Below are positions 38,761 through 49,569 of a stretch of 64,000 nucleotides of DNA, in pieces. Below the pieces are notes generated by a model, which worked only from the letters and a program-made list of their open reading frames with translations, was not told the origin of the DNA and searched no databases. The stretch is taken from contig JAPFFF010000029.1 of NCBI GenBank assembly GCA_039105265.1, positions 248,001 to 312,000 of the forward strand, given 5' to 3'. A program made the position numbers and the translations under genes. Source of the DNA: Tritrichomonas musculus (taxonomy: Eukaryota; Parabasalia; Tritrichomonadida; Tritrichomonadidae). Every line of letters begins with the position of its first letter. The first letter of the stretch is position 1.

Positions 38761-41700
38761 ATGGAATTTGCAGGTTCACCTAAAAGAGACAAGATGGAAG
38801 AAATTGGTGAACGTGTATTAGCTAGCCATATGTCAGGGAAGCCCCAAAATCAACCAGCAATTTTTCCACAAAACGATGAACTCTTTCAAATCGTGATTGA
38901 GCTCAGCAAGATTTTAAAATCCATTGGCACTAACCCAACTCCTCAACAACTTGAAAATGTCGAATTACTTGCAAATTCTTTAACACGCCAACTTCAGACA
39001 ATTAGAAAAGTTCCAAATCCAGAAATAGGAGATAATAGCAGATTATTTGAATCATATAAAATTTTATCATGCGCTTTATTACTTCTTCAAAAATATCAAA
39101 ATTATCGAAGTCTTCTAATTAAGTTCGAAGAACTTAAACAAGAGTATGATTTAAGCAAGAAGCTTCATAAAGAAGAAGTTGAAGCTCTTAAGAGCAATGA
39201 ATCAATTTCATTTCGGACATTAGCTTCAAACACCCAAAATTGTGCTGAGCAGGTTAGCCAGGCCAAAAAAGAAACAATGGCTATTCAAGCACAGTTTGCT
39301 GAATATAGAAATACAGCAAACAAAATTTTTTCTTCAATGAGAAAATATCTTCAACTTCCCGAAGGAACATCTCTCAAAGATCTGAATAACGAAATTAATT
39401 TAAAAATTCATGCTCAACAAAATGCATCTATTCTCGATCAAGATTATGATAAATTACGAAATGAAATTAAAACATTATCATCACAAAATCTAAGCATTCA
39501 AGCTCGAGACAAGCAAGTTTCTGAAGAAGTAAAAAGTCTTAGAGAAGCTTCAATTGTCAAAGAAAATCAAATTGCTTCATTAATACAAGAAAAGGAATCT
39601 TTACAAAATCGTATAAAAGATCTTGTTTTTCAACAACAGCAACAGCAACAAATTCAACAAGACTTTTCTCGTTCTTGCTACTCTGAACCTGACAAAAGCG
39701 ATATTTTTGTTTTACAAACGGATTTAAATACCTCAAAATTAAATCTCGAGACTTCTCAAAAGAAGATTGAGCGTTTGAAGGCCAAATTAAAGAAAACGAG
39801 AGATGAGTTAACAGCTGTTAAAGATGAAAACGATGAATACAAACAGCAAATTGAATCAATTCAACTAGAATTACATCAACTCCGTCTTGAAAACGATTCA
39901 AATGAAATTTCAAATTACTCAAAAGGTTCGAACGAAAATTATGACAAGAAGGGTGAAATACTTGCGAAAGAAGCAGAAATTGAGAAATTAAATTCTGCAC
40001 TCGACCAAATTGCACAGAAGCTTCAATCACAAGCAAACGAGCTCATTCAACAGCAACAACTCAAAGATAATCTTATATGCTGCCTTCAGAAGCAATCATC
40101 GCTAATTTCCAATATTATCAAAGTAGCAAATGAATCCGAAAAAGAGATACAAGTGAAAGATATTGAAAAAGGTGACGCAATTGCACTTTTGCATAAAGTA
40201 GAAGACGAAAATAGCAAACTTAAAATGTTTATTACTGGTGTTGGTCAAATAGTTGCAGCGAACTGCGCCCCAGAGCTAGCTGGATCAGTTTCCAATATGA
40301 TTGAATCGCTCAACATCGATACTTTCAGAGAGTTCTTTTATTCTCATATTCAGCACGATAATGATGATGATTCTGATATGCCAAGTGACAACAAAAATGC
40401 ATTAGTTGACCGTTTATTTGGATATTTAGAAGATCAAATTGAAATTTTGCAAACTGTTTCAAATAGTAAAATTATTACAGATTCAAATAAAAAAATGGCA
40501 ATTCTTAGAAGTTGTTCAAGAGCCCATAAATTTGTCAGTGAACACTTTTCATCGATGTATTCCACGCCGTCTATTTTCCATTCATTTGGACTTGTTGTTG
40601 ATGCATCTGAGCTAACAAATTCGGTTAAAACATTTTTACAAACCTTCAATAAAAAGGTTAAAAATTCCAAATCAAGCAGATACAAATTAAGCCAATCATC
40701 AATTAATGATGAAGACAAAGAAATTGGAATAGATGACTTAAATGATAATGATATTAATACTTTAGGAAGCACATCAAGAGAACTTTTCATCATTGCTAAA
40801 GAAGCAATTGCAATGAATGCTTTATTGAGAAATATTGCTTCTCTTCTTCGCAAAGAAAATCAAAAAATGTCATCTGATATGAAGCAAGCCAAAGAGCAGG
40901 TTGAAAAAGTTCATCAAGTTGAAAATGAGACCAAAAACAGATTAGAATCAATTGAGAAAAGATTTAATGATTCATTGGCTTCTCAAAAAGAAGCAATGAA
41001 ACGTTCAGAAAACATAATTGAATCACTCAATCTTTTAATGAGCAATGACTTGTTATCTCTTCCTTCCAGACTCTCAAAAGCAGTCAAAAGCAACGAGCCA
41101 TTTAATTCACCACTAAATAGCTCAGAAATAGAATCGTTCAGAAGCAAAAAGAAAGAACAAAGCGCCACCAATGATGGAGCTTCAGAAGATCTTCGTCTTA
41201 AACTAGAAAAAGCTAAAAAATTGAAAAAGCAATTGAAAATAAAAGTGGCAAGCTTGAACAAGCAACTTGAAGAAGTTATGAAAAAGCAAAGTGAACAAAT
41301 CGATTCATATAAAAATGAAATCGAGTCACTTTCAAAGATGAAAGATTCTCTTGAGGATGAAAACAACTCTTTGATCAAGAATCATGAATCAAATATTGCT
41401 GCAATTAATGATGATTGGCAAAGAAAACTTGCCGATCAACAAAAGGGCGCTTCAAAAGAAGTCGAATTAACAATCGATCGAATTAGATCAGATTTTCAAT
41501 CAGATTTGAAATCTGTCAAAAATGACCTCAAAGCTAAATTAAGAAAAGCTGAAGGCGTCGCTCAGGCACAGAAAGAGCGTGCGGACAATTTGAAGGCTCA
41601 TTATGAGGCATTACTTGAATCTGCTCGTGTTAAGCTAAACTCGGCTCGGAAAGCGGAATTAGAAGCAAAAGATGAACTCGTTAAAATGGAGAGTGAAAAT

Positions 41701-42243
41701 CGTCAGCTAAAGTCGAAAGCGTCAAGTATGACAATTGACAACAAAATGCTTGCTATTCAACTCTCTTCCTATGAGCAAAGGAATGATCGAGATGGTACTG
41801 ATTCTATTAACAATATCGATGTAAAGAGTCGAGGTATCGCTTTAGCTCATTCTTCGCCTGCTTCACCATCATCGATTGTTGACGATCAAGTTTTAACAAG
41901 AATGAAACAAACAGCTCTAATAACTCAACTTGAAGAGAAGGTTGATAGTTGCGAAAGACAGAGCAGAGATTTCCTTGTCTCTGTTAAAGAAATGTTCAGA
42001 AATTATTCGGAATTTGGTGATAACTTCCTAACATTTGACGGAGCTAAAAAAGTGTTACAAAGAGCGGTTACTGAAATGAATAAGATGAAGGAAGACTCAG
42101 GAAAGTTTTCTGAAGCCATTGACGAATTAAATAAAATTAAATCTGTCGTGGCTCCTCATCCGGGAGTTTCTACTGCATTTGCTGTATCTGTAAAGATCGA
42201 ACAAATGCAAAAGGAAATTCAAAAATTAAGGAAACAGATATAA
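38761..42243 (+). CDS. Long coiled-coil protein (paralogue of the next gene)
   Basis: 1160 residues. A short globular N-terminus (~110 residues, with T-P-Q-Q-L-E-N-V-E-L-L near 58) is followed by long heptad-rich coiled coils at about 120-440, 690-790 and 810-1010, and a helical C-terminus. Gln-rich runs occur near 295. There is no motor, membrane segment or signal peptide. Such proteins are abundant in trichomonads and are often automatically labelled as 'viral A-type inclusion protein'; a cytoskeletal or Golgi/basal-body scaffold is likelier. The tandem gene at 42666 shares the N-terminal pattern, the order of domains and the D/E-N-x-x-L helices of the middle, which suggests duplication. 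Confidence 0.75.
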   Translation: MEFAGSPKRDKMEEIGERVLASHMSGKPQNQPAIFPQNDELFQIVIELSKILKSIGTNPTPQQLENVELLANSLTRQLQTIRKVPNPEIGDNSRLFESYKILSCALLLLQKYQNYRSLLIKFEELKQEYDLSKKLHKEEVEALKSNESISFRTLASNTQNCAEQVSQAKKETMAIQAQFAEYRNTANKIFSSMRKYLQLPEGTSLKDLNNEINLKIHAQQNASILDQDYDKLRNEIKTLSSQNLSIQARDKQVSEEVKSLREASIVKENQIASLIQEKESLQNRIKDLVFQQQQQQQIQQDFSRSCYSEPDKSDIFVLQTDLNTSKLNLETSQKKIERLKAKLKKTRDELTAVKDENDEYKQQIESIQLELHQLRLENDSNEISNYSKGSNENYDKKGEILAKEAEIEKLNSALDQIAQKLQSQANELIQQQQLKDNLICCLQKQSSLISNIIKVANESEKEIQVKDIEKGDAIALLHKVEDENSKLKMFITGVGQIVAANCAPELAGSVSNMIESLNIDTFREFFYSHIQHDNDDDSDMPSDNKNALVDRLFGYLEDQIEILQTVSNSKIITDSNKKMAILRSCSRAHKFVSEHFSSMYSTPSIFHSFGLVVDASELTNSVKTFLQTFNKKVKNSKSSRYKLSQSSINDEDKEIGIDDLNDNDINTLGSTSRELFIIAKEAIAMNALLRNIASLLRKENQKMSSDMKQAKEQVEKVHQVENETKNRLESIEKRFNDSLASQKEAMKRSENIIESLNLLMSNDLLSLPSRLSKAVKSNEPFNSPLNSSEIESFRSKKKEQSATNDGASEDLRLKLEKAKKLKKQLKIKVASLNKQLEEVMKKQSEQIDSYKNEIESLSKMKDSLEDENNSLIKNHESNIAAINDDWQRKLADQQKGASKEVELTIDRIRSDFQSDLKSVKNDLKAKLRKAEGVAQAQKERADNLKAHYEALLESARVKLNSARKAELEAKDELVKMESENRQLKSKASSMTIDNKMLAIQLSSYEQRNDRDGTDSINNIDVKSRGIALAHSSPASPSSIVDDQVLTRMKQTALITQLEEKVDSCERQSRDFLVSVKEMFRNYSEFGDNFLTFDGAKKVLQRAVTEMNKMKEDSGKFSEAIDELNKIKSVVAPHPGVSTAFAVSVKIEQMQKEIQKLRKQI

Positions 42244-42665
42244 TATTTATAATATATATACTATATATATATATTTGTTAGGTTTTTATTTTTTTTATCA
42301 TTGCTTCTTTTCTTTTTATATAAATATAAAGTATTTCCCTCATTTTATATTCTATATTCTATATTCTATTTTGATGAAGCAGAAAAAAAAAAAACGAATA
42401 TGATTTTGAATTATTTAGACGAAAATTTGTGAGTAAAACCGTTTAGGAGAAAAACCTGGAAAAGTTTAAATTTCTATTTCTAGCTAACTTTTCATAAATA
42501 TTCATATTTCATATTACATCAAATATGTATCAACTTCGTTTTATAAAATAAAATTATATATTTTGTTATTGTTTTTATTGAGAAAAAAATGATTTTTTAT
42601 AAAAAATAGTTCTGTTAATTCTTTTCAAAATTTCTGTTAACATTCAAAGTTTAATTATAATCACG
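42244..42665. other. AT-rich intergenic region
   Basis: Between the two paralogues. It has a small tandem TATTCTA repeat near 42350-42370 and nothing else. TCACG precedes the next ATG. Confidence 0.5.
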
Positions 42666-45359
42666 ATGACCCAAAAAGCGCAAGATTCTGAGGAAAAAAA
42701 TCACAAAAGCCAACCATTGAATGAGAAAGATGCATGTGCTGCTGTGTCAGATTATTTTACTTCCAAATTTGAATACTTACCTCCTTCATTTGGTGAGTTA
42801 TTTCAATCATCACCTGACATGCAACCATTCCTGAAAGCCACCCTTAATTTAATTCATTTATCAAAGGATGGACCACTTTCTACCGAATCTATCGAAAACA
42901 TCGAGTTAGCAATCCGACAATTAGTATTTTCGCAAAGTTACCTTAACAATATGATAGAAAATCAAAATTCCGAAAACTCAGCTCCAAACTCACCATCACG
43001 ATCTACACTTCCTAATTCAGATCAAGTTGACCAAATTGAATTAAGTCGTTTAAGATTAAGTTTTCTCAAACTTAAAAGTAATTATGCATTATTGCAAGAA
43101 GAGTCAAATGGATATAAAAGTAAAATCTCATCCTTACAAAATCAAATAGATATTTTGAATGAAGAAAAAAAAGCAGTTAAGAAATCTTTATTACAACAGA
43201 AAAAGGAATCAAATAATGAAATGAGTCAAATGAAAGAGAAAGACACTGAACTTTCTGAAAAATACCAAGATGCCTTAACAAAAATTAAGTTGATGAATGG
43301 AGTTGTTGATGGACTTAAAACTCAGCTTAAAATGGCTCAAGATGATGTAGATGAATCTTTAAAACAAAATGAAAAATTAGAAGCAAAATTAGCTGAGAAG
43401 AAGAAAACGATATACAAACTTAAAGTAGATTTGAAGAAGCAAAACATATTATTTGAGCAAGCAAGCCCAAGCGCGAATAAAAATTCAAACGATGCAACTG
43501 TAGATTCACCAACAACAAATCGTAAAATCGATAATAGTAATAATGAAGTTATAAAATTAAAAGCTCAATTAGATTCTAAAAATCGTGATCTTGCAGACTC
43601 AAAACAAATCATTAAAGATCGTGAAGCAACAATTGATGCTCATAAGAAACGAATTGATTCTCAAAGTGACACAATTTTAAACAACAACAAAGAAATCCTT
43701 GACCTTCAAAAGCAGGCCCAACAATTAAAAGATATAATTCAAGAAAATGAAAATAAGATGAATGAAAAGGACGAACTCTTGAATTGCAGAGCAAATGAAT
43801 TAATGAATTTACGAGACTTGCTCATGAAAATTTCTTCAACATTGAGCAATGATTATAACGTAGAGAAGCTGACAGATATCCCTGATATTATTGAAGATCT
43901 TCTTAGTATTCAAAATGATCAAATAGACCAAAAATTGAATGCTAAATCGATTTCATTTATAGATGCTTTAACTAGATTTATTGACACAATCCTTATGAAT
44001 AATAAAACCAATTTCAACTTACTTATCGATCCACCTCCAATTCTGGGTGATCGAGAGTTACTAACTCAGATTACTAGCAATATTAATAAATTAAGAGAAA
44101 CTTTTGAAGAAAATTATGGATCAAGTCCAGAAGAAAATCGAATGTTTGAATCACTTCTTTCAGCAAAGGAACATTTTTCAGAAGATACAAACAATTGCGA
44201 ATTTGCATCACTTATTATCATTTGCGCGGCCAATGAAAAATTGAGACGACTTTGCATTCAACAAAAGAAACAAATTGATGAATACCAACGCCTGATTCCA
44301 TACGAAAAATACAATGATTTTAGAAAATTACTTAATTCATATGAAAAGATTAACACCCAAATATTCAAAGATAAATTTGATGACCGCTTAACACTCTTAT
44401 CGACATTTCTTGATCGTATTATCACATTTTATCACAAAATGAAGATCGAAGTTATGCCAGCATTATCATTCGATTGCGATCTAGCCGAATTGCCCGATAA
44501 GCTAATCGATCAATTCAATGAACTCAGCCAATCATATTCAAGCAAAATACAAGAAATGAGCAAAGAAAATGAAGCCAGAAACAGCAAAAGTAAAACTGAT
44601 GATTCATATACAACTAGTGATACAACAGATCGTTCAATTCCATTGACCAGAGATGAAACATTCCAATCGTCTTTGAATCTAGCAGAAACAAAGATAAATA
44701 AACTCGAAACTCAAAACAAAAAACTTGAAGATCTGGTCAGAAAATTATTAAAGAAAGTTCAAACATTAAGTGCAGAAAAAGATTCATTCAAAGACAAATT
44801 TAACGATATTGTCGCTAATCAAAATACTCAAGAAGATAATGTTAGTACAATTAATGAGAGATTCCTCGAAGTCGAAGAGCAAGAAAGAAAAACACGTCTT
44901 GAAAACGAAAGACTTCAAGCTCTTATTGAACAACGACAACAAAGTTTTCAGGCAAGATTAGATACACTTCTTCAAGCTGAAAGAGATAATTCTGCAAAAG
45001 AATTAGCAAGAAATGAAAAAATGTGGCAAGAAGAGAAAAAGAGTTTGTTAAGTAAACTTGAATCAAAAACAGCTAAATATAATTATCAAAGAAAAGCTGA
45101 TCGCGAATTGATAGAATTTCTTGAAAAGCAAATCAGAAATCAAAATAATCCTGATTCTAAATCAAATTCAATTGATAGTTTGAATTCATCAAATGGAAAT
45201 ATTGATAATAATGACTTCTTAAATAGTGTTATTAAAGAACTTCAAAAAGTTGTTCACGTTAAAGGTGAATGGAATCAGCAAAAAGCACTTTCTGGAGTGA
45301 AAAAGATCGTTGCTGTGATATCAAAATCTGAAAAGGAACCTAAACAACAAAGTAAATAA
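42666..45359 (+). CDS. Long coiled-coil protein, paralogue of the upstream gene
   Basis: 897 residues. The N-terminal region has an S-x-E-S-I-E-N-I-E-L-A pattern, matching T-P-Q-Q-L-E-N-V-E-L-L in the gene before it. Coiled coils lie at about 120-270, 295-390 and 670-830, with a globular middle (G-D-R-E-L-L-T-Q-I, S-L-L-S-A-K-E-H-F, L-I-I-I-C-A-A-N-E-K). The end is a basic helical segment. The two genes are in tandem with a 420-bp gap. No enzyme domain is present; a structural role is inferred. Confidence 0.75.
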   Translation: MTQKAQDSEEKNHKSQPLNEKDACAAVSDYFTSKFEYLPPSFGELFQSSPDMQPFLKATLNLIHLSKDGPLSTESIENIELAIRQLVFSQSYLNNMIENQNSENSAPNSPSRSTLPNSDQVDQIELSRLRLSFLKLKSNYALLQEESNGYKSKISSLQNQIDILNEEKKAVKKSLLQQKKESNNEMSQMKEKDTELSEKYQDALTKIKLMNGVVDGLKTQLKMAQDDVDESLKQNEKLEAKLAEKKKTIYKLKVDLKKQNILFEQASPSANKNSNDATVDSPTTNRKIDNSNNEVIKLKAQLDSKNRDLADSKQIIKDREATIDAHKKRIDSQSDTILNNNKEILDLQKQAQQLKDIIQENENKMNEKDELLNCRANELMNLRDLLMKISSTLSNDYNVEKLTDIPDIIEDLLSIQNDQIDQKLNAKSISFIDALTRFIDTILMNNKTNFNLLIDPPPILGDRELLTQITSNINKLRETFEENYGSSPEENRMFESLLSAKEHFSEDTNNCEFASLIIICAANEKLRRLCIQQKKQIDEYQRLIPYEKYNDFRKLLNSYEKINTQIFKDKFDDRLTLLSTFLDRIITFYHKMKIEVMPALSFDCDLAELPDKLIDQFNELSQSYSSKIQEMSKENEARNSKSKTDDSYTTSDTTDRSIPLTRDETFQSSLNLAETKINKLETQNKKLEDLVRKLLKKVQTLSAEKDSFKDKFNDIVANQNTQEDNVSTINERFLEVEEQERKTRLENERLQALIEQRQQSFQARLDTLLQAERDNSAKELARNEKMWQEEKKSLLSKLESKTAKYNYQRKADRELIEFLEKQIRNQNNPDSKSNSIDSLNSSNGNIDNNDFLNSVIKELQKVVHVKGEWNQQKALSGVKKIVAVISKSEKEPKQQSK

Positions 45360-45680
45360 GATATTTTTAAGGAAAAACACGGATTTTGATAGTATTTGCT
45401 GATATATATATTTTTTTTTATTTTATAAATTGTTCTTTTGCATTGCCTTCAATTAAAAAAATTGTTTTTTTATACTACTGTTTAAGAAAAGCATATTTTG
45501 TGCTAGGAAATATAATTGTCGAACAATCTAATATACTACAAAAATACTTCTATTAGAGGCGCAAGAACTGGAAATGCATGTTTTTGAAATATAAATATAT
45601 TTTTATCTCATCTTTTTTATTTCTTTCTCAACTTTCTTAATCTCGCTTTTTAATTACATGAAATGTGATATAAAATTTAT
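45360..45680. other. AT-rich intergenic region
   Basis: About 320 bp, no gene or repeat seen. Confidence 0.5.
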
Positions 45681-45681
45681 T

Positions 45682-45690
45682 TCATTTTAG
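45682..45690 (+). promoter_or_regulatory. Inr-like TCATTTTAG before ATG 45691
   Basis: TCATTTTAG directly precedes the start codon; TCA-Y-T fits the trichomonad initiator, implying a very short 5' leader. Confidence 0.4.
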
Positions 45691-45969
45691 ATGACTGAAA
45701 ATCTAGAAACTCCTAATAATAAAGAAAAAAATTCCAATGCCCAATCAAATAAAAGACTCACTGTTGAGGAATGTGAGGAAAAAATATCAGAATTAGATCG
45801 ATCGATCTCGAAATTAAGCGATGAAATTCATTCTCTTGAATCTCAGCTCGAATTACAGCGATCAAATGTTGATGTTTTGGAAATTAAAAACAAAGATAAT
45901 GCAGTGCTGCAATCATTTGTGATGGGATTTTTCCTTATTTGTTTTTCAATATGGCTTGCATTTCACTGA
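45691..45969 (+). CDS. Small tail-anchored coiled-coil protein
   Basis: 92 residues. A polar Asn/Lys-rich N-terminus, a heptad-rich coiled coil at ~28-68 (I-S-E-L-D-R-S-I-S-K-L-S-D-E-I) and a single C-terminal hydrophobic helix (~74-92) that ends two residues before the stop. There is no signal peptide, so it should be inserted post-translationally with its N-terminus in the cytosol. A SNARE-like or tethering role is possible, but no ionic-layer Gln/Arg is evident. Confidence 0.65.
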   Translation: MTENLETPNNKEKNSNAQSNKRLTVEECEEKISELDRSISKLSDEIHSLESQLELQRSNVDVLEIKNKDNAVLQSFVMGFFLICFSIWLAFH

Positions 45970-46320
45970 ACAAAAATGCCATTTTTAGATTATACATACT
46001 TGTTTGTTTGTAAAATAATAGTTGTAATTTTTCTATTTTTTTCATTATAAAATTCGACATATTTTAGTTTTATATTATTTGTGGTAAAAATACAATTTAT
46101 ACTATTAAAAAGTTATGCAAATTAGTATTTTATTAAAATTCACAACATATTGTCGCATGCTGAAAAAAAAAAGAATGTATTTTTGTTATTTGAGAAGAAA
46201 AACCTATATGATAACATTCTTATATCAAAATGAAATTCTGCATGCTTAATATTAATATCAATATTGAAAATAAATAGATTCAACAATGAAATTTTTTTCA
46301 AAAATAAAAAAATTCGTAAA
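45970..46320. other. AT-rich intergenic region
   Basis: About 350 bp, convergent, no gene or repeat seen. Confidence 0.5.
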
Positions 46321-49300
46321 CTATTCAAAAATTTGACCTGAAAAGCCAGGTGGAAAGGCCATTTCTTCATCGTCACTATTATTTTCAACATTCATTTTTG
46401 GAGGGATTTTTTGTTGAGGTGCATATGCTGCCTTGTTTTGATTTTGCAAATTTTGCCTTAAATGAGGAGGCTTGTAGCTTCCGGCATGAGACTTTTCAGC
46501 ATGCTGATGAACTGGCTTATCATCATCATCATCAATTGCATTGAATGAAGGTGGAGGAGATGAAGATGAATGGCGACTGTTGGTGGAAGGAGCATGACTG
46601 CTTGAATGATCTCTGTTTTGCTCTTCAGTCATCTGATGAATCTGAATACGAGTATTTTCAAAGTTTAGCATTACATTAAATTGCCTGACTGGTTGTGAAG
46701 ACTCCCCGCCTTGCCCGCCAATATTGAAGTCAAAGTTATCATTTAGTCCTTCTTGATTCTCATTCGAATTGGAATTCACATTGAAATCAATATTGGCTTT
46801 TGAAATGTTTTGATTATTATTATTGTCATTAGAATTTATATCGAAGTCAAAACCATTGTTTGGCTTGTCTTGATTGTCATTGGAACCAGAATTTATATTG
46901 AAGTCAAATCCATTGTTTGGCCTGTCTTGATTATTATTGTCATTAGAATTCATACTGAAGTCAAAACCATCGTTCGACCTGTCTTGATTACTATTGACAT
47001 TAGAATTCATACTGAAGTCAAAACCATCGTTCGACCTGTCTTGATTATTATTGACATTAGAATTTATATTGAAGTCAAAACCATCGTTCGACCTGTCTTG
47101 ATTACTATTGACATTAGAATTCATACTGAAGTCAAATCCATTGTTTGGCTTGTCTTGATTGTCATTGGAACCAGAATTCATACTGAAGTCAAAGCCATTG
47201 CTTGGCCTGTATTGCTTGGCATTGGAGCTAGAATTCATATTGATGTCAAAGCTGGCATTTGAATTGTATTGATTTTCATTGAATTGAAAGCCATTTCCTT
47301 GCTTCTCTTGATCATTGTTGCCATTAGAATCCATGCTAAAATCAAAGCCATTTTCAGATTTGTCTTGATTTTCATTGGATCTCATATTGAAGGCAAATGA
47401 CTGCTCATTTGCACCGGCCTCTCTATCAGGCTCGAATTGAGGCCTGGGTGCCTCAGAATTGGTTGATGCTGCAGAGTTTGTTGATGAGTTGAAGTCAGGA
47501 TCAACTTCAACTTTTATGCCAGAGCCAGAGTCGCTTTCCTGCGATGGCGAAGACGAGGGGAGTCGGACTGGTATGTCATCGCTATCGGCCTGACTGGTAG
47601 AGATGTCGACCTGATGACTGCTGATCTCGAGCGAGCTTCTCGGAGGAGGCTCCACATTTGGTCCCTCGTTTGAGTGCGCGAAAGACAGTCCAGACTGATG
47701 CTCATTCGCGGCTGTATCGGAAATGCTGAAGTCGAAGCCAAATTTTTCTGCAGGTGAGACATTAAGCTGCTGGCTTTGAGAGGACGAATGATCCTCGCTT
47801 GAACTTTGCAGAGGAAAATCAAACTTTGATGCATTTACTGAATTATGCATATTTGAATTTGCAGGAGAAAATTTGAATCCAGATTCATTTGACTGTGGCT
47901 GCTGCATTCTTGAATTCATTTGCTGGTGAGGCTTATTTTGGTTGTTGCTTGGATTGGCAGGAATAAAATTAAAGGTGTTTGAAAGTGGAGGCTGCTGGCT
48001 TTTATTTGTATCCTTGATTCCCAAATCAAATCCAGTTTCTTGCTTTTTGTTTTGGTTTGCATTTCCAGGAGTAAAAGTGAAGCCAAAAGAAGTGCTTGGC
48101 TGCGAGGAAGGCGACTGGACTTGTGTTCCATTTAAATTGCCAGGAGTGAAGTTGAATGAATGAAGGCTGTTAGGCGGACTCGGAGAAGGTTGCGGTTGAG
48201 AGTTAATATTAATAGAATTTCCAGGTATAAATTCGAAATTTGGAGAATTATTAGGGAATTGTGGCTGAGATGATGATTGTGGATTTTGATTTATAATTCC
48301 TATCGAATTTCCAGGAGTGAAATTCAATATTAAGGGATTGCTACTCTGTTGAGGCTGTGAGGGTTGCTGATTCTGATTTCCTGGAACAAATTTAAAATTA
48401 TTAAATTGTTGCTGATTTCCATTTTCATTTGAATTTCCTGGTCTAAAAAATAGAGAATTAAAAATGTTATTCATTGGCTGTTGGTTGGCATCACCAGGCG
48501 TAAAACTAAATTGAATAGGAGGCTGTGGATTAGGATAATAAGAGTCAGTAATTTGAGGCTGGCCTCCATAAACATTATTATTATTAGTCTGATAATTTTG
48601 AGGGTTGCTATATTGTTGGGGATGTTGTGCATAAAAAGGCATATTTTGCCCAGTTGGTGGAAAATTTAATACATTCCCATTTATATAGGTATTATAGTTT
48701 AATATCGGTTGATCATTTCGAGGGTGTGGAAATTGCTGAAATGCTTCAGAAAAATTGCTTAGCGACATATTTGGAAACTGCTGATTAAAATTTGGATTCT
48801 GTGCCATAAATGGATTTTGTTGAAAGAACGTTTGCTCTTTTTGCTGATTATTATGAGGCTGGTTTGATTGAATAAAATTGCTATTCATAGAAACTTGCAG
48901 TTGCATTTGATTTAAATATTCAAGAAATATCACAGCAAGTAAACAGCTGCAAATAATATTAAGCTTTGTTTGATTTAGGCTTATATCACATATTTGAGCC
49001 ATTCTTTCAGATAATTTATTTTCTTTATTAACAAATTGTTGATAAAAATTAAAAAAATTTTTTAAATTTGGAGTTTGATTTTGATCTAAATCATATTGCT
49101 CAATATTCTGATTTTCAAAATTAAATTTTTCGAGAAATGAATTTAAATTTGAACCTATTAAATATATTTTTGATGATCTTCTAAAAATGTTTTGTACAGA
49201 ATTTAAAATGTTTTTTGATAATACCATTGCAGCATCACTAGAAGCCAACACAATAAAGTTATCACACACTAATAAACTGGCAATTATAAAGGATTGAAAA

Positions 49301-49569
49301 TATTTCTCGCTTTGATAAATATTTGAGGATTGATTTGGATAATAAAAAATACGAAGACAAGTTTTAGGTGTAAATTGGACAGTTAAACTTTTATTTATAT
49401 CAAAAGCTAATAATAAATTTGGATTGTCAAAATCTGCTGGTAAAGAATAAAACTCATCAATTTGTGTTTTGTTATTTGCTATATTCTGGGAGTTAGGATG
49501 CATATACGCGTTGTGGAGACGAATTTTACTTTGGTCTACCATTTGTTTACAAATCGGACATTGTATCAT
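46321..49569 (-). CDS. Zinc-finger plus low-complexity protein with FTPGN and 19-residue repeats
   Basis: 1082 residues from the ATG at 49569; an upstream TTG at 49596 is not a credible start. Residues 4-20 hold C-P-I-C-x12-H-x4-H, a C2H2-like finger. To ~200 follows a globular region with Rossmann-like strands (I-Y-L-I-G-S-N-L). Residues ~270-570 are Gln/Asn/Pro-rich with about nine F-x-F-x-P-G-N motifs. Residues ~750-960 hold tandem 19-residue repeats of type N-Q-D-R-S-N-D-G-F-D-F-S-M-N-S. Near the end is S-Y-K-P-P-H-L-R, a motif found in RNA-helicase and translation proteins (DDX3-like), and a short acidic C-terminus. The Phe-x-Phe and Phe-Asp-Phe spacing recalls nucleoporin-like or condensate-forming proteins. 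Function unknown; RNA-granule or nuclear-pore association is only a guess. Confidence 0.7.
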   Translation of the reverse strand: MIQCPICKQMVDQSKIRLHNAYMHPNSQNIANNKTQIDEFYSLPADFDNPNLLLAFDINKSLTVQFTPKTCLRIFYYPNQSSNIYQSEKYFQSFIIASLLVCDNFIVLASSDAAMVLSKNILNSVQNIFRRSSKIYLIGSNLNSFLEKFNFENQNIEQYDLDQNQTPNLKNFFNFYQQFVNKENKLSERMAQICDISLNQTKLNIICSCLLAVIFLEYLNQMQLQVSMNSNFIQSNQPHNNQQKEQTFFQQNPFMAQNPNFNQQFPNMSLSNFSEAFQQFPHPRNDQPILNYNTYINGNVLNFPPTGQNMPFYAQHPQQYSNPQNYQTNNNNVYGGQPQITDSYYPNPQPPIQFSFTPGDANQQPMNNIFNSLFFRPGNSNENGNQQQFNNFKFVPGNQNQQPSQPQQSSNPLILNFTPGNSIGIINQNPQSSSQPQFPNNSPNFEFIPGNSININSQPQPSPSPPNSLHSFNFTPGNLNGTQVQSPSSQPSTSFGFTFTPGNANQNKKQETGFDLGIKDTNKSQQPPLSNTFNFIPANPSNNQNKPHQQMNSRMQQPQSNESGFKFSPANSNMHNSVNASKFDFPLQSSSEDHSSSQSQQLNVSPAEKFGFDFSISDTAANEHQSGLSFAHSNEGPNVEPPPRSSLEISSHQVDISTSQADSDDIPVRLPSSSPSQESDSGSGIKVEVDPDFNSSTNSAASTNSEAPRPQFEPDREAGANEQSFAFNMRSNENQDKSENGFDFSMDSNGNNDQEKQGNGFQFNENQYNSNASFDINMNSSSNAKQYRPSNGFDFSMNSGSNDNQDKPNNGFDFSMNSNVNSNQDRSNDGFDFNINSNVNNNQDRSNDGFDFSMNSNVNSNQDRSNDGFDFSMNSNDNNNQDRPNNGFDFNINSGSNDNQDKPNNGFDFDINSNDNNNNQNISKANIDFNVNSNSNENQEGLNDNFDFNIGGQGGESSQPVRQFNVMLNFENTRIQIHQMTEEQNRDHSSSHAPSTNSRHSSSSPPPSFNAIDDDDDKPVHQHAEKSHAGSYKPPHLRQNLQNQNKAAYAPQQKIPPKMNVENNSDDEEMAFPPGFSGQIFE
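46830..47205 (-). repeat. 57-bp coding minisatellite
   Basis: About 6-7 tandem 57-bp units encode the 19-residue repeat G-F-D-F-(S/N)-(M/I)-N-S-x-x-x-x-N-Q-D. The F-D-F core is constant while the Asn/Ser linker varies, so the protein motif rather than the DNA has been kept. Confidence 0.8.
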
